Shown here piece after piece: positions 42,370 to 53,789 of a stretch of DNA of 64,000 nt; position 1 is the stretch's first letter; each line of letters opens with the position of its first letter. Under the pieces are notes generated by a model, which saw nothing but the letters and a program-made list of their open reading frames with translations, was not told the DNA's origin and searched no databases. Source of the DNA: Bathynomus jamesi (Eukaryota; Arthropoda; Malacostraca; Isopoda; Cirolanidae); contig JAJOZX010000919.1 of assembly GCA_023014485.1 (NCBI GenBank), forward strand, positions 540,001 through 604,000, in the 5' to 3' direction. The translations under genes were made by a program, and so were the position numbers.

Positions 42370-43864
42370 CAGGGTGTTTGAAAACTTTCTGTACAAATTG
42401 TAATGGGGGATAGGCAACACCAAGAGAAACCCTTTTCGTCTATAAGTGTATGTCCGCTGACGTCACCATTCGGCGCGAGAAGGCGCCGCTGCAATTGGCT
42501 AAAAGGTGAAGTGGGCTAGACTCGCGCTTGCCGCGGGCATTCTTAAATCGGACGTAGTACGCGTAACATGGAGCGCTTCACGACTGCTGAGATGGCTGAC
42601 ATGCATATGGTGTATGGGGCTGCCAATGGAAACGGAAGAGCTGCTGTGAGGTTGTACCGACAGCGCTTCCCAAACAGACGTGTGCCAAACCACCAAACGT
42701 TTGCGCATTTGCATCGGCGACTGCGAGAAACTGGAACATTCCATGCAAACATGCATGACACTGGTCGGGAGAGAAACGTGCGCACTCCTGACATGGAAGA
42801 AGAAATCCTACGGCGATTTGAGGACAATCCAAGCGCAAGCACGCGAGGTGTTGCACGTATCCTCGGTGTGAACCACGACCTGGTCTGGAGAGTGTTGCAC
42901 GAGCAGCAGTTACATCCGTTTCATCGTCAGAGAGTCCAGGCATTACAACCTCGGGATTACCCTCTTCGTGTGGAATTGGCACGCTGGTTTCTGCAGCAGA
43001 CAGCGGTGCAGCCTAATTTTCCGGCTTATATGCTGTTCTCAGATGAGGCCTGTTTCACACGTGAGGGTGTGTTTAACATGCACAATTCTCACGTGTGGGC
43101 GCACGCAAATCCACATGCTACACGGGTGCATGCTCATCAAGAACGGTTCGCCGTCAATGTTTGGGCAGGTATCGTCCATGGCAAGTTGATTGGGCCGTAC
43201 CTGCTGCCTGCCCGACTCGACGGGCGGGTTTATCGGATATTTCTTGAAGAAACGTTGCGGGAACTGCTGGAAGATGTTCCCGTGGCTATTCGTAGACGAA
43301 TGTGGTTTCAACACGACGGGGCCCCAGCACACTCAGCAACGATGTGCGGGATTATCTGAACGCCACTTTTGGGGACCGATGGATAGGCCGGGGTGGGCCC
43401 GTAGCCTGGCCACCGAGATCGCCCGATTTAACATCCCTCGATTCTTCCTGTGGGGACACATGAAGAACCTCGTGTACGAGACTCCCATTTACTCAGAAGA
43501 AGACCTCGTAGCAAGAATCGCTGTCGCCGCTGGAACTGTTCCCGAAATGCCGGGAATCTTTCGACGTGTACGTCGGTCAATGCTTCGACGCTGTCGGGCA
43601 TGCATTGATGCTACCGGTCGCAACTTTCAGCACCTTTAAATAAACATGCCTTCTTTAAATAAACATGTTACGCGTACTACGTCCGATTTAAGAATGCCCA
43701 CGGCAAGCGCGAGTCTAGCCCACTTCACCTTTTAGCCAATTGCAGCGGCGCCCTCTCGCGCCGAATGGTGACGTCAGCGGACATACACTTATAGACGAAA
43801 AGGGTTTGTCTTGGTGTTGCCTATCCCCCATTACAATTTGTACAGAAAGTTTTCAAACACCCTG
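42370..43864 (+). mobile_element. DD41D mariner-like transposon, copy 2, ~200-bp TIRs
   Basis: Near-perfect TIRs from CAGGGTGTTTGAAAACTTTC at 42370 to 42567 and from 43665 to 43864, including GCGCTAGACTCG-type GC-rich segments. TA duplications at 42368-42369 and 43865-43866. The left TIR stops just before the start codon. GC content is clearly higher than the host sequence. Confidence 0.93.
42568..43639 (+). pseudogene. DD41D transposase with two frameshifts
   Basis: Starts MERFTTAEMADMHMVYGAAN, homologous to the N-terminus at 7450. HTH 1 covers residues 15-50, HTH 2 about 80-120 (SASTRGVARILGV). Asp 1 is in LFSDEACFTREG, Asp 2 in FQHDGAPAH; the third acid is in PDLTSLDFFLWG. The Asp-Asp spacing is 41 when the two single-base frame changes (near 43340 and 43442) are bridged. 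The C-terminal tail reads RRSMLRRCRACIDATGRNFQ. Long open stretches suggest a recent copy. Confidence 0.9.
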
Positions 43865-43886
43865 TATATATATATATATATATATA

Positions 43887-45097
43887 CAGGGTGTCCCATA
43901 AGTCCGGCATCATAGGAAAAATAATAAAAAAGGCAAAACAAAAGCTTTTATTTACAGAACGTGCTCAATATGTCCACCATTGTTTTCAATACACAAATTC
44001 AGACGTGATACCCAGTCAGCAAGCACACGGTGAATGATGTCAGGAGTAATGGTGTTACATGCCCCAATAATGCGCTGCCGCAAATGTTCAACGCTCCTAA
44101 TTTTCTCTGCGTATACCAGCGCTTTCAAGTGGCCCCAGAGATAAAAATCTAGTGGCGTGAAATCCGGGCTTCTAGCTGGCCATTCCACAGGCCCTCGACG
44201 TCCTATCCAATGACCAGGGAATTGTTGGTACAGGTATTCCCTTACTTGGGTGCTGTAATGTGCAGGAGTGCTGTCTTGCTGGAACCATGTTGGGAAATTT
44301 CCTTCTTCGTTCAAGACACTGGGAAATGCTTCTTCCGTGAGCATACGTTAGGTAGGTGCCTCCAGTGACATGTTCATCGAAAAAGAGGGGGCCTATGATG
44401 CGATCCTTCCAAATGCCACACCATACCATCACCCGAGATGCACCTTGTTTCTTTGAAGAGGTATACTAGTGAGGGTTGTTTTGAGACCAGTAGCGGGTGT
44501 TCTGTCGATTTACCTGACCATTTCCATAAAAAACAGCCTCATCACTGAACAGAATGGTGGACGGGAAATTGGCATCCCGAGCATATTGTTCCGTAGCTCA
44601 TTCACAAAATTCCATCCGCCGGTCGGGATCATCTTCGTTTAATTTCTGTAGGATCTGAAGTTTATATGGATGCCATTTGTGAGCGTGAAGAATGCGATGG
44701 ATGCTACTTTTCGACACTCCTGTATCGGCGGACAATCGCCGAAGAGACTTATTGGGACTTCTGTTAAAATGAGCCAGGATAGCAGTCGCTGTATCATAGT
44801 CAGTGGACCTCCTTGAAGGTCCACTGCGTGGTTTATCTTCTATGGATCCTGTTTCCTTAAACTTTGCAACAAGTCTGCTAACACAACTCTGTGTTATTGG
44901 CTCGCGGTCTGGATGCAGTCTGTTAAATTCAGCAGCGGCCTCTCTTTGACTCCGATTTCCTATGAGTAGAATTATCTGGATTCGTTCTTCCTTGCTCACA
45001 GACATTATGGCCTGTAGAAAGAGAAAAATATGAATTATGGTTTGTTGAAATAGAAAAATATGAATTTCTCCTATGATGCCGGACTTATGGGACACCC

Positions 45098-45099
<2 letters not shown>
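43887..45099 (-). mobile_element. DD41D mariner-like transposon, copy 3
   Basis: TIRs of about 33 bases, CAGGGTGTCCCATAAGTCCG at 43887 and the complement ending at 45099. TA lies at 43885-43886 on the left; the right flank has become GT-rich. It sits in the 20-bp TA tract beside copy 2. The TIR equals the tip of MITE family M2. Confidence 0.92.
43952..45005 (-). pseudogene. DD41D transposase, one stop and one frameshift
   Basis: Met 45005 begins MSVSKEERIQIILLIGNRSQ. The first HTH is followed by RSGPSRRSTD and the second by NKSLRRLSADTGVSKSSIHR. A TGA at 44597 follows RRMEFCE at a place where a Trp codon would fit. Asp 1 is in LFSDEAVF. A frameshift near 44345 precedes NFPTWFQQDSTPAHYSTQ with Asp 2, and the third acid is in DFTPLDFYLWGHLK; spacing 41. 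It ends HIEHVL. Different subfamily from copies 1 and 2. Confidence 0.9.
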
Positions 45100-45129
<30 letters not shown>

Positions 45130-45408
45130 CACACACAGCATTTTCGAATGGGCGATGGTTGGGGAAAGTGGTTGGTGGGATGCAAAACACGTTGGGTCCT
45201 CGTCCCGCATCCCGGAAACACACTTTTTACAGTTTAGATTATAGTCATTATATTGTAGATTGTGAAAAGTGTGACTAAAACACGATATTTTATTGTGTTG
45301 TTTAGTCTTACGTAATATTATGATGTCATAGGGTACATAACCGCAACCGCGCGGAGCTCTCTTTGTAAGCTCCGCAACCGCAGAGTTATGAAAAATGACA
45401 ACCGCTAG

Positions 45409-46485
45409 CTAGGGATGGAAAATAACCGAAAAGTGTAAAACCGGTTTTCACCATCGCTATATTCTTAAAGCCGGTTTTTACCGGTTTTCACCGATGGGAT
45501 TCTGTATGTTTTTTAGGGAGGTAAATGATCAAAATATTAAACAGAAATAAGGTTTTAATTGATTCAATCAAGTATGTGTAACATTTGAATTAAAAAGTTT
45601 ATTATCGAACTTGATTTTTGAAATAATACTTGAGAAAACAAAGAGCATTAAGTGTCTGATCTGACATTCTTGATCGAATCTTTGTGACGAATAAACCATT
45701 TATTTTCATGAGATCAAGAGACCAATGTTGATTTTCATCTTGAACATTAATATTAATATATCTTTGGTTTTGCAAAGATGTATACTCATCCATAGTTAAT
45801 GAATAGCGGATTCCTTGTCTCACCTGATTCTTGAAGTAGTTGACCAATTCATGTTTCTTTTTCTCATAAAAACTAAGCACCATTTTTCTGACACCATTAT
45901 GGGAAGTTGGATGAGGCTTGTCGTATTTTATCTTTCTTAGGCTTTCTTGAATGAATTCACTTTTAGCAATTGATTGGAAACTCAGTCCATCTACACACGC
46001 AAGTTTCGAAATTTCCTCTTCTATGGACTTTTTTTGCACAAACTCTTCCACTGTTCTTTGTTTCTTCAATGGCTGATTAATCTGATCGATGTTTATGCCA
46101 TGAATATTTTTCATGTGGGATGATAAACTTGAAGTAGAACCTCCACAACACTTTAAAGCTTTGTGACATGTCATACACTCTGCTTCTTCTTTATTCTTAC
46201 GAGTGAAATGATACCAAGCATTTGATTTCTTTGACATGATGGAGTATTAAATCTTAGAATCTTAACTGATCAATCCACATAACATTCAAGACTGAAGCAT
46301 CAATTATTTACCCTTATAACAAACAAAAAACGATACGAAACGATGCAAAACGTAATTACTATGTTTCTAAACGTTTGGAAACGTTTGTTTCATAGAAAAT
46401 GGACCAAAGTGATCGGAGACTCTTGCAAAAATGTGAAAACCGGTTCTTATCGTCGGTTTCGGTTAAAAACCGGGTTCCATCTCTA
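45409..46485 (-). mobile_element. BED-finger hAT nested in another hAT's TIR
   Basis: Ends CTAGGGATGGAAAATAACCG at 45409 and TTCCATCTCTA at 46485. Target duplication ACCGCTAG (45401-45408) and ACCGCTAC (46486-46493), seven of eight matching. The duplicated sequence is the inner part of the outer hAT's right TIR. Subterminal ACCGGTTTT repeats occur at both ends. Internally deleted. Confidence 0.88.
45602..46237 (-). pseudogene. hAT transposase N-terminal third with BED zinc finger
   Basis: Met 46237 begins MSKKSNAWYHFTRKNKEEAE. The BED finger is CMTCHKALKCCGGSTSSLS followed by SHMKNIHG (C..C...H....H). Then comes a hAT N-terminal helical region and RYSLTMDEYTSLQNQRYINI, with the first catalytic Asp in the TMDE motif. 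The frame ends with LKYYFKNQVR, echoing LVNYFKNQVR seen earlier in the same protein, which marks a deletion or duplication joint. The rest of the catalytic core and the dimerisation domain are gone. Confidence 0.85.
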
Positions 46486-46510
46486 ACCGCTACATCACTA
46501 ATATTATACA

Positions 46511-46511
<1 letters not shown>

Positions 46512-46558
<47 letters not shown>

Positions 46559-46563
46559 TATAT
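46512..46563 (+). repeat. (TA)n microsatellite
   Basis: TA tract between the outer hAT and the 3' end of the LINE. Confidence 0.95.
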
Positions 46564-46607
46564 TATACATACCTTTCAGCCTTTCAAATGTTCCGTGCAA
46601 TGATTCC

Positions 46608-49600
46608 TCATTTCACAAAGGTCAAGCTTCTCGCCCCTCCTCTCGAGTTGGCCTGGTGAAGTAGTGAGTTGGTTTCTTGTACTCTCCACCTCACATAGCC
46701 AGGTACGCCCGGCTCATCGGGGATTGTTCTGAGCCAGGCGTCTAATCTTCTTTTGAAGATGTCCACCGCAACACCACTTGTGTTTCTTAAGTCTTTGGGC
46801 AGCTGATTAAACAGGTTTGGTCCTCTCACAACAAAACTTTTTTTCTTTCAGGGTTAAGGATGTTCCCTGTCTAGCCTTTAATTTGGGAACACGACACAGT
46901 CTTCTTTTTCTACTTTCCACTGTTGTTTGGGGAGTTACAGGGTTCAGAATAAGATTAGGGACTAGTTTCTCCATTATTTTCCAAGTGTAAATAATGGTGT
47001 ATCTCTCTCTTCTCCTTTCCAGTGAATATAGGTTTAATTCGCGTAACCTTTCTCAATAATTTAGTTCTTTGCACCCATTGATCTTGGCTGTGAAGCTTCT
47101 CTGAATCCCTTCTAGCTGTCTCATGTCTTCTTTTTTTATGGGCTTAAGACCGAGCATTATTCCAATTTGGGAATGAACAGTGTTTTAAATAGAAGAATCA
47201 TTATATTCCTATCCCTTCGTTTAAAGGTTCTCAGTATCTGCCCAGTTATTATATTTGCTCTGTTTACTGCTATCTTATTTTGTGTTTCAAATTTTGCATC
47301 ATCAGTCATTACAATTCCTGAATCTTTTGCTTTAGAATTTCTCTGAATTTCTTGTCCATTTCGGGTATAATATTCCATGGATTTTAGGTCCTCCCTTTTT
47401 CCGTACCGTAACAGTGAAATTTCTCAGTGTTAAACTTCATATTGTTGTCTTCCGTCCACTTGTAGATTTTGTTCATGTCTGTTTGTGGAGATCCTATATC
47501 TTCTGGGTTTCTTATTTTTCTACTGATCTTTGTGTCATCAGCAGAGGATGTTACTGTGCTGTCTCTGGTAATGTCCTCATCTATGTCAGTTAACATGATT
47601 ATGAAGGGTAGTGGAGCTAATACTGTTCCTTGTGGTACTAAGCTGAGGACCTCTGATTCTGATGAAGATATTCCTTGTACTGTAACGACTTGCCGCCGCT
47701 CACTAAGGAAATTATATATCCATTTCCCTACTTTTCCTGTTAGTCCCATATATTTCAGTTTATGTATTATGATTCCATGGTCGCACTTGTCGAACGCTTT
47801 GGCAAAGTCTGTGTATATTACATCATAGTTTTCATTATTTTCAAGTGCATCAATAATGTTGTTGTAGTGTTCCATTAGTTGTGATAGGCATGATCTGCCT
47901 GACCGAAACCCACGTTGGTTATCATTTAATTTTTTTCTGAGTTTCCAAAAAGTCATAGATTTTTTGTCTAACTCTTCTTTCAAATATTTTAGGGAGATAA
48001 GATGTAAGCGACACTGGCCTGTAGTTTTTGGCTCGCATCGATCTCCTCCTTTATATATTGCGACTATGTTCGCGCTCTTCAGGATGCCCGGTATTTCTCC
48101 CGTGTCTAGTGATAGTCTCCATATCCAATATAGGCGCTCAGCGATTGCATTCTTGCAGTTTTTGATCAGTGTGGCATTCCATTTGTCCAGTCCTGCCGCT
48201 GAGTGTGCTTTTAGTTTCCCTATAGCTTGTGTAATATCATCTGTCGTAAAGTCTAAGTCCGTCATACTTTCCCCTTGTAGTTCTTCTTCAAAGAACGCGT
48301 TTCTATCGCATCAGTTTGTCAGTTTTTAGGATACTGAAAGATGATTCGTACTGAGCTCTTAATATTTCAGATACTTCTGTTAGATCATCAGATAAAGCGA
48401 TGTCTTCGTTTTTCAAAGGTCCGATAGTCGTATGGTTTTACGACTTCCTTTTTGCAAAATTATAGAAGTACTTTAAGTTAACCTTTATCGCTTCTATAGC
48501 GTCGTCTTTTTCTGTATGCTTCTCAATTAGTTCCTCTATGATGCAATCGATACTCTGCAGTTTATCATTTAATATTTTTCTGATGTTGTTATCTTTACAG
48601 TTACTTAATTTTGCAGTCACTCTTTTTCTCTTTCGGAAGAGACCTCCTTTGTCTCTCGAACCTGCTTCTCTTTCCTCTTTGTTGTATTTTTGGGTCGTCT
48701 TTCCACAATTTCCAGCGTTTTCTCCTCTAAGGTCATTAGCATCTCTTCCGTTGTCTTGGCCTCGAAGATGGTTTTCCAATCTATTACTTCCATGCTGGAT
48801 GCAACACCTTCACAATTTATAGCTTTGGAGTGAAAATAAAAAATTTCGAATTTGCTTCTTTCTGTTCGTGTTCTTTCCTTTCCTGTTGCTTTTAGATTGG
48901 TTGTTATTTGAGTAATGTTGTGATCCGATATTATAGTTGGGGATATTTCTACATTATCAACTAGGTTGCTGTTGTTCGTGAATACCAAATCTAGGCAGTT
49001 GTTTTTTCTTGTGTTTTCTGTTATTTCTTGCGTTAACATAAATTCATCAGCTAGAGCTTGTACCATTTTTACCTGCTCCTGGTCTTCCCGTGTGCCCCCC
49101 TTGTCCTGGTGTATACATATATTTTTTCCTATCCTTTTATATTTCATGAATGAAAAATTAAAATCACCACAGAGAAAAATATTTGGGGTTGGAGAATGTA
49201 GATATTTTACCCAGTTTCTTACCTCTGTAATGGAATTTGAAAATTTTGAGGTTGGCATGTTTGGGGTTCTGTACATTACAATTAGTACCATATTTAATTT
49301 TTCAACTTTTGCTGCTGCACATTCTACGTAGCTGTTTGAGGTACTTGGTCATTTCTGCCATATGCCTTTCGCGTGTGTAAATAGCACAGCCTCCTTTACG
49401 TTTCACTGTTCTGTCGGCTCGGAGGTTGTTATAGTTATTAATTTGTATTTCTTTTTTATCAGTACAGATCTCACAGTTTTCACAGTTCGCCTGGCAGTCC
49501 TTTAGATGGGTTTCTTTGAGGCATCCTAAATCTGCTCCAGTTTCTTGTATAAGTCCTTTCAGGTATAAAATTTTGTTCGGGGAATGGTTTGATTTAAGGT

Positions 49601-49640
49601 CCTGAATGTTGGCTAGGATTATTTTTATTTCTTTCCTTTC
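46608..49640 (-). pseudogene. LINE ORF2: endonuclease, reverse transcriptase, C-terminal domain
   Basis: Endonuclease (about 49640-48900): IFLCGDFNFSF, NNCLDLVFTNN and PTIISDHNITQ, the GDFN and SDH catalytic motifs. Linker to about 48270. RT at 48265-47384: HSAAGLDKWNATLIKN, ANIVAIYKGGDR, NDNQRGFRSGRSC, IYTDFAKAFDKCDHGI, LVPQGTVLAPL and SADDTKISRKI; the catalytic box is SADD, not the usual F/YADD. The C-terminal domain appears at 47378-47157 (LLFKTLFIPKLE) and 46829-46608 (MRGPNLFNQLPKDLRN, RRLDAWLRTIPDEPGVPGY). Several frame changes, including one near 48440 and a 300-base decayed stretch at 46830-47150. Confidence 0.85.
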
Positions 49641-49722
49641 GTTTTTACTTGTGTTTCCGATTCATTTTCCAATGGTGGTACCGGTTTCGTTGCTTTGTGA
49701 TCCTCTTAGAAATTTCCTCTCT

Positions 49723-50686
49723 TTATCTGTTTTGATAACCGTTGTCCCGATATCGCATGTAATGTCTTTCTGTATGCCTTCTGTACGGCTCTCGGATCCC
49801 TGTATTTGTCAGTTGGCTTTGTATTTGTTGGATGGTATTCAAGAGTTGAATTGTGTGGGCTGTATCTAAAAAATTGGTAGCCCTCTTTGTTGCTGGTTTC
49901 GTCTGCTCACCTGTCGGGTTCCTTTGAGGTTGGTGATAACGGCATTTTTGTCCGTATTTGCACCTTCCATATCTTGCATAGGTGTTGCAGACAGTAAGAT
50001 GGTGGAACTTGCAATTTTTTTCAAATTTGTAATATCCTCTTGCGTAGTGTGCGTTACATAATGTGGGATGTGCATAGATGCATTGCCTATCCCGATATCT
50101 GCAGTACCCTTTTGCGTAGTATTTACATACGGTATTTTCTACGCTTCTACTTCTTGTTATCTGATTATTTTTTATGTTCTTAATTTTGATATTATCATTA
50201 CTTTTCTTTGGCTGTTTATTTCCTACGTTTTTAGTTTTTATCTTTTTATCATTTTGCTCGTTGGGCAGTTTTACTACCTCGCAACTTTTACTTATCTCTT
50301 TTCTTTCATCTATGTCTTCATTCCGTATTATATTGTTATTCATAATTTCTTCTTCTCTCTCATCCATCCGAATTTTCACTGGGACATTTCTGGACTCTTG
50401 TTTCCCCATCATTCCCTCCTTTTCTGTAATACTCGAATTCTTTCTCCATTTCTTTAAATACTGCAAAGGAGTTTACAGTCTGTGTACATGAGTCACTCAG
50501 AAATTTGATTCCCACGAACTGTTTCGCGTTCGAGACGAGAGATATTTTCCTATCATCCCAATTCATGCAGATAAAGTCGTGCAGTTTTTGACAGAAATCG
50601 CATCTTATTGCTGCATTTTCAGTTGTTTCCAGATTACACAAATTGCAGATTAAGTGAGAATTTGGACCCATGGTCATGCTATTCAT
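49723..50686 (-). pseudogene. LINE ORF1 with PHD-like and CCCH zinc fingers
   Basis: Met 50686 begins MNSMTMGPNSHLICNLCN; C..C...C..C...H..C spacing in the first 45 residues looks like a PHD-type finger. After a frame change near 50440 a Lys/Asn-rich linker leads to CKYYAKGYCRYRDRQCIYAH (CCCH), a second unit with one Cys lost (YARGYYKFEKNCKFHH), and CNTYARYGRCKYGQKCRYH (CCCH). The C-terminus is Gln-rich. ORF1 proteins of LINEs bind the element RNA; CCCH fingers fit that role. Non-functional because of the frame change and the lost Cys. Confidence 0.78.
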
Positions 50687-51103
50687 TAATTATCGTAAAA
50701 AGAAATACACACAAAATTTTTTTTTCCTTTCTCTTTTCTTTCCTTTCGATGGTCACGAGGGTTTTCTGACCTTTGCGTTTTATGACCTTTTTCCTGCCTT
50801 GTTTCAAAATTTCTCGAATGCCAACCGTATTACGGTTTAAATATATACGTTAAACTGGTGATAATTTATGTAAACTGTATTGCACTTTCTTAATTTTAAT
50901 GAATTTCACTATAATTTATATGCACGGATTCACTGATACTTTATACACTTTCGGGTGTAAACAATAAACCGCCGAGTAGTTTATTCCCTTCTTATTTAGG
51001 TGTTAATACAGAGCGAGAGATAACACGTCCATTTCCCACAAGGTACAAGCAAAATATATACTGTGTGTGTATATATATATATAATAGCAAAATATATATA
51101 TAG

Positions 51104-51149
<46 letters not shown>
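51104..51149 (+). repeat. (TA)n microsatellite
   Basis: TA tract immediately before the mariner foldback. Confidence 0.95.
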
Positions 51150-51152
<3 letters not shown>

Positions 51153-51872
51153 GCGGAGTGATAAAAAAGTATCGATAATTTTATTGCTACGGACAAATGA
51201 ATGCAAATAAGAAATAACCGTTTACATATACATATGTGAGTCTTCCTGCCCTCTGGCGTCTGCAGTCTGAAGCAAAATCTGCTACCATGAGTCAGTAGTT
51301 GGTTGGAGCGCTTTAAAGGAGGGTGTGTTTTTGCAGTACATATAAATTTCTGAAATGGAACAACGCGCGTTCGGAGACGAACGAAATTATTAAAACAGCT
51401 TTTGGAAATGATGTTCTCAGTGTAGTTAACGTTTACAAATGGCACAAAAAGTTTAAAAATGAAGAAACATTTGCTCGTACCAGAAATCGAACCTGTTGGA
51501 CATTTTCATCCGTACGAGAAGTGGAAGGGCGGCCACTGCGTTCCTTGTCTTCAAGCGATGTTTTTCCATTTTTAAACTTTTTGTACCATTTGTAAACGTT
51601 AACTATACTGAGAGCATCATTTCCAAAAGCTATTTTAATAATTTCGTTCGTCTCCGAACGCGCGTTGTTCCATTTCAGAGATTTATACGTACTGCTAAAA
51701 CACACCCTCCTTCTAAGCGCTCCAACCAACTACTGACTCATGGTAGCAGATTTTGCTTCAGACTGCAGACGCCAGAGGGCAGGAAGACTCACATATGTGA
51801 ACGGTTATTTCTTATGTGCATTCATTTGTTTGTAGCAATAAAATTACCGATACTTTTTGATCATTCCTCCTG
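51150..51872. mobile_element. Mariner foldback with transposase N-terminus in both arms
   Basis: Arms of about 330 bases: left from ACGCGGAGTGATAAAAAAGT, right the complement ending at 51872 beside (TA)n. On the plus strand 51323-51470 and on the minus strand 51729-51520 both read LKWNNARSETNEIIK, AFGND, VNVYK and KKFKN, the mariner N-terminal HTH. The minus copy continues into SLEDKERSGRPSTSRTDENV. No catalytic residues. An inverted dimer of one mariner end. Confidence 0.85.
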
Positions 51873-51895
51873 TATATATACATACACACACACAC

Positions 51896-52124
51896 AGTGC
51901 GTTCGAAAAGTCTCTCCGCAGTGCTATGTTAAACGCATAGGAAATTGAAAAACTACAATGTTTTCATTCAACCATGATTTAGTGATTTTATTACATAACC
52001 TTTTGATTTTACAGCATGTGTTGAAAGTGTTTTCCACCATTTTGCAGGCACAGAGCAACTCGTCTACACTTGTTGTCAAACACTTTTTTTAAAGTGTTGG
52101 TTGACTGCGGAGAGACTTTTCGAA

Positions 52125-52130
<6 letters not shown>
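51896..52130. mobile_element. Mariner-type MITE (235 bp)
   Basis: Perfect 27-base TIRs starting AGTGCGTTCGAAAAGTCTCT, non-coding interior, (CA)n on the left and (TA)n on the right. Confidence 0.9.
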
Positions 52131-52165
<35 letters not shown>

Positions 52166-52263
52166 TTTTCCAGATGAACGATAAACTTTTCCAAATTATC
52201 GTGTGCATGGTGCAAAAGGTGAGGGCAAATAAAATTGAAATATTTTATGAGCGCCACTGTATA

Positions 52264-52593
52264 GGGGGCCGTTCAAAAATTACGTAACACTTTTTTTTTT
52301 TGCTAAAACTTAACACTTCCTCACCCCCACCTGTAACGTTCTGTAACGCTAGACCAGACTCCCCGTAATATGTTATGTAACACTTCCCTCATCCCACACC
52401 CTCTTGTGTTGTTAACACTTTAAACAGAATTAAAAACAAAAATGTATATCCATTGGCCACAGGTACAGAGGGTTCGTAAAATAGTCATTGGCGTTACGTA
52501 ACGCTACTGGAAACACCCCCATACCCACCTGTAACGTTTGAATATACAACTCGCTCACACCTCCTGAGCATTACTTAATCTTTGAAAGGCCCC
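52264..52593. mobile_element. MITE (330 bp) with GGGGCC ends
   Basis: Left end GGGGGCCGTTCAAAAATTAC, right-end complement GGGGCCTTTCAAAGATTAAG; TA-rich flanks. The interior repeats TAACGTTCTGTAACGCTA and GTAACACTT-like motifs. Confidence 0.72.
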
Positions 52594-53059
52594 ATATATA
52601 TATATTGGAAGTACTGTAAAATTTGTAAGTTTGGTCGATTGTTTGGTCAACCAAACGTAGACATTTTACTTCCACCATGCATGGTGCATATATCAACCAT
52701 AGTCAATAAATCGGACAAGCAAAATTGGGTATTATTCCTCAACATATTCACAATAATAATATTGCAATACTTCCTCATTACTAACCACCACACTATCATT
52801 ATACCCATCGTGCAACAAAATCAGCCCCAAATGGCTCGCCTTTGGTGCTTTCAACAACATAACTACCGCAAAAATAACAACACTACAACCATACAAATCA
52901 CAACAACCAGACTAAATTTAGGTTAAGTTCAGCAACGAAAAATGCAAAATTTAATCTGCGGTCATGTAACAAACGATAAAAAAAAAGAGCCTCTTTTTAT
53001 AATGCGGTATGCAAATATTCTGAGGATTCTGAATTACAAATTAGAATTTCTGCAAATAA
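52594..53059. other. Unassigned spacer
   Basis: No coding or repeat structure recognised beyond a small TTTGGTCAACCAAA palindrome near 52640. Confidence 0.45.
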
Positions 53060-53437
53060 AGGGTGCTTCAAAAAAATGTTACCACTTATATGGCGCTCAT
53101 ATGACATTCCTTACCACTTATATGGCGCTCTTATGACATTCCTTACCACTTGTAGTTTGTTTGTTTTTTGCTTATGTAAGTATTTGCTTGTTTTTTAATA
53201 ATAATGTTTTTTTAGGGATTGTGTTTATGCAGAATTCTGCGTTGCTTTAATGTCAACCTTGTAGCCATTTCCATTGATTAAGGTTCACTCATTAATTATT
53301 CATACAATCCCTGAAAAAACGACATTATTATTAAAAAACAAGCAAATACTTACATAAACAAAAAACACACAAACTATAAATGGTAAGCAATGTCATATTA
53401 GCGCCATATAAGTGATAATTTTTTTTGCAGTACCCTG
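53060..53437. repeat. Foldback MITE with internal tandem duplication
   Basis: Ends AGGGTGCTTCAAAAAAATGT and the near-complement ending TACCCTG; arms of about 150 bases. The left arm contains two 34-base tandem units (CACTTATATGGCGCT followed by TATGACATTCCTTAC); the right arm has one. Confidence 0.8.
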
Positions 53438-53789
53438 TATTTACTGCGCGGGAAACAAAAGATGTAAATAATGTATACACAAAGGGCGAGATTGGATGTG
53501 AAAATTATACTGAAGGTTCTGGAATCAGAAAAAATATTTAGAATGCATTCAGAGCAGGTACAATAACTGAAAGAGAAGAAAATTGCAAATAATTGAAAAT
53601 TTTGTAAACAGATGAAATTTTAGTGTACGCATGTCAAAGAGTACAGCTAGATTGTTTACGCAAGATCTGAAGTTAAAAAAAGAAAATCCTTCATATCTGC
53701 GGATCTCCCTCTAAAGTATATCAACAATTGAATTAAAAAATTTCTCGATATGAAACTGATAAATGTATAGTCATTGATGATCCCACGCG

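Larger units (their letters stand above)
40719..46501 (+). mobile_element. ZBED-type hAT (H2) carrying three nested transposons
   Basis: Ends TTAGTGATGTAG at 40719 and its complement at 46490-46501, with CCGCAACC-type subterminal repeats at 40738 and 45342-45385. Removing the inserts at 42370-43864, 43887-45099 and 45409-46485 leaves an element of about 2 kb. Flanked by TA-rich sequence. Confidence 0.88.
46575..50960 (-). mobile_element. Nearly full-length LINE (CR1/jockey group)
   Basis: Minus-strand element of about 4.4 kb with ORF1 (CCCH fingers), endonuclease, RT and a C-terminal domain in the correct order. It ends 3' at about 46575 in a (TA)n tract. 5' boundary estimated only. Many frameshifts. 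Confidence 0.8.

Noticed and set aside
43039..43332. Minus-strand frame inside DD41D copy 2
   Set aside because: Antisense shadow of the catalytic domain.
50068..50491. Hydrophobic plus-strand open frames resembling membrane proteins
   Set aside because: They are antisense to the Lys/Asn-rich ORF1 of the minus-strand LINE; the Phe/Leu/Ile richness follows from that.
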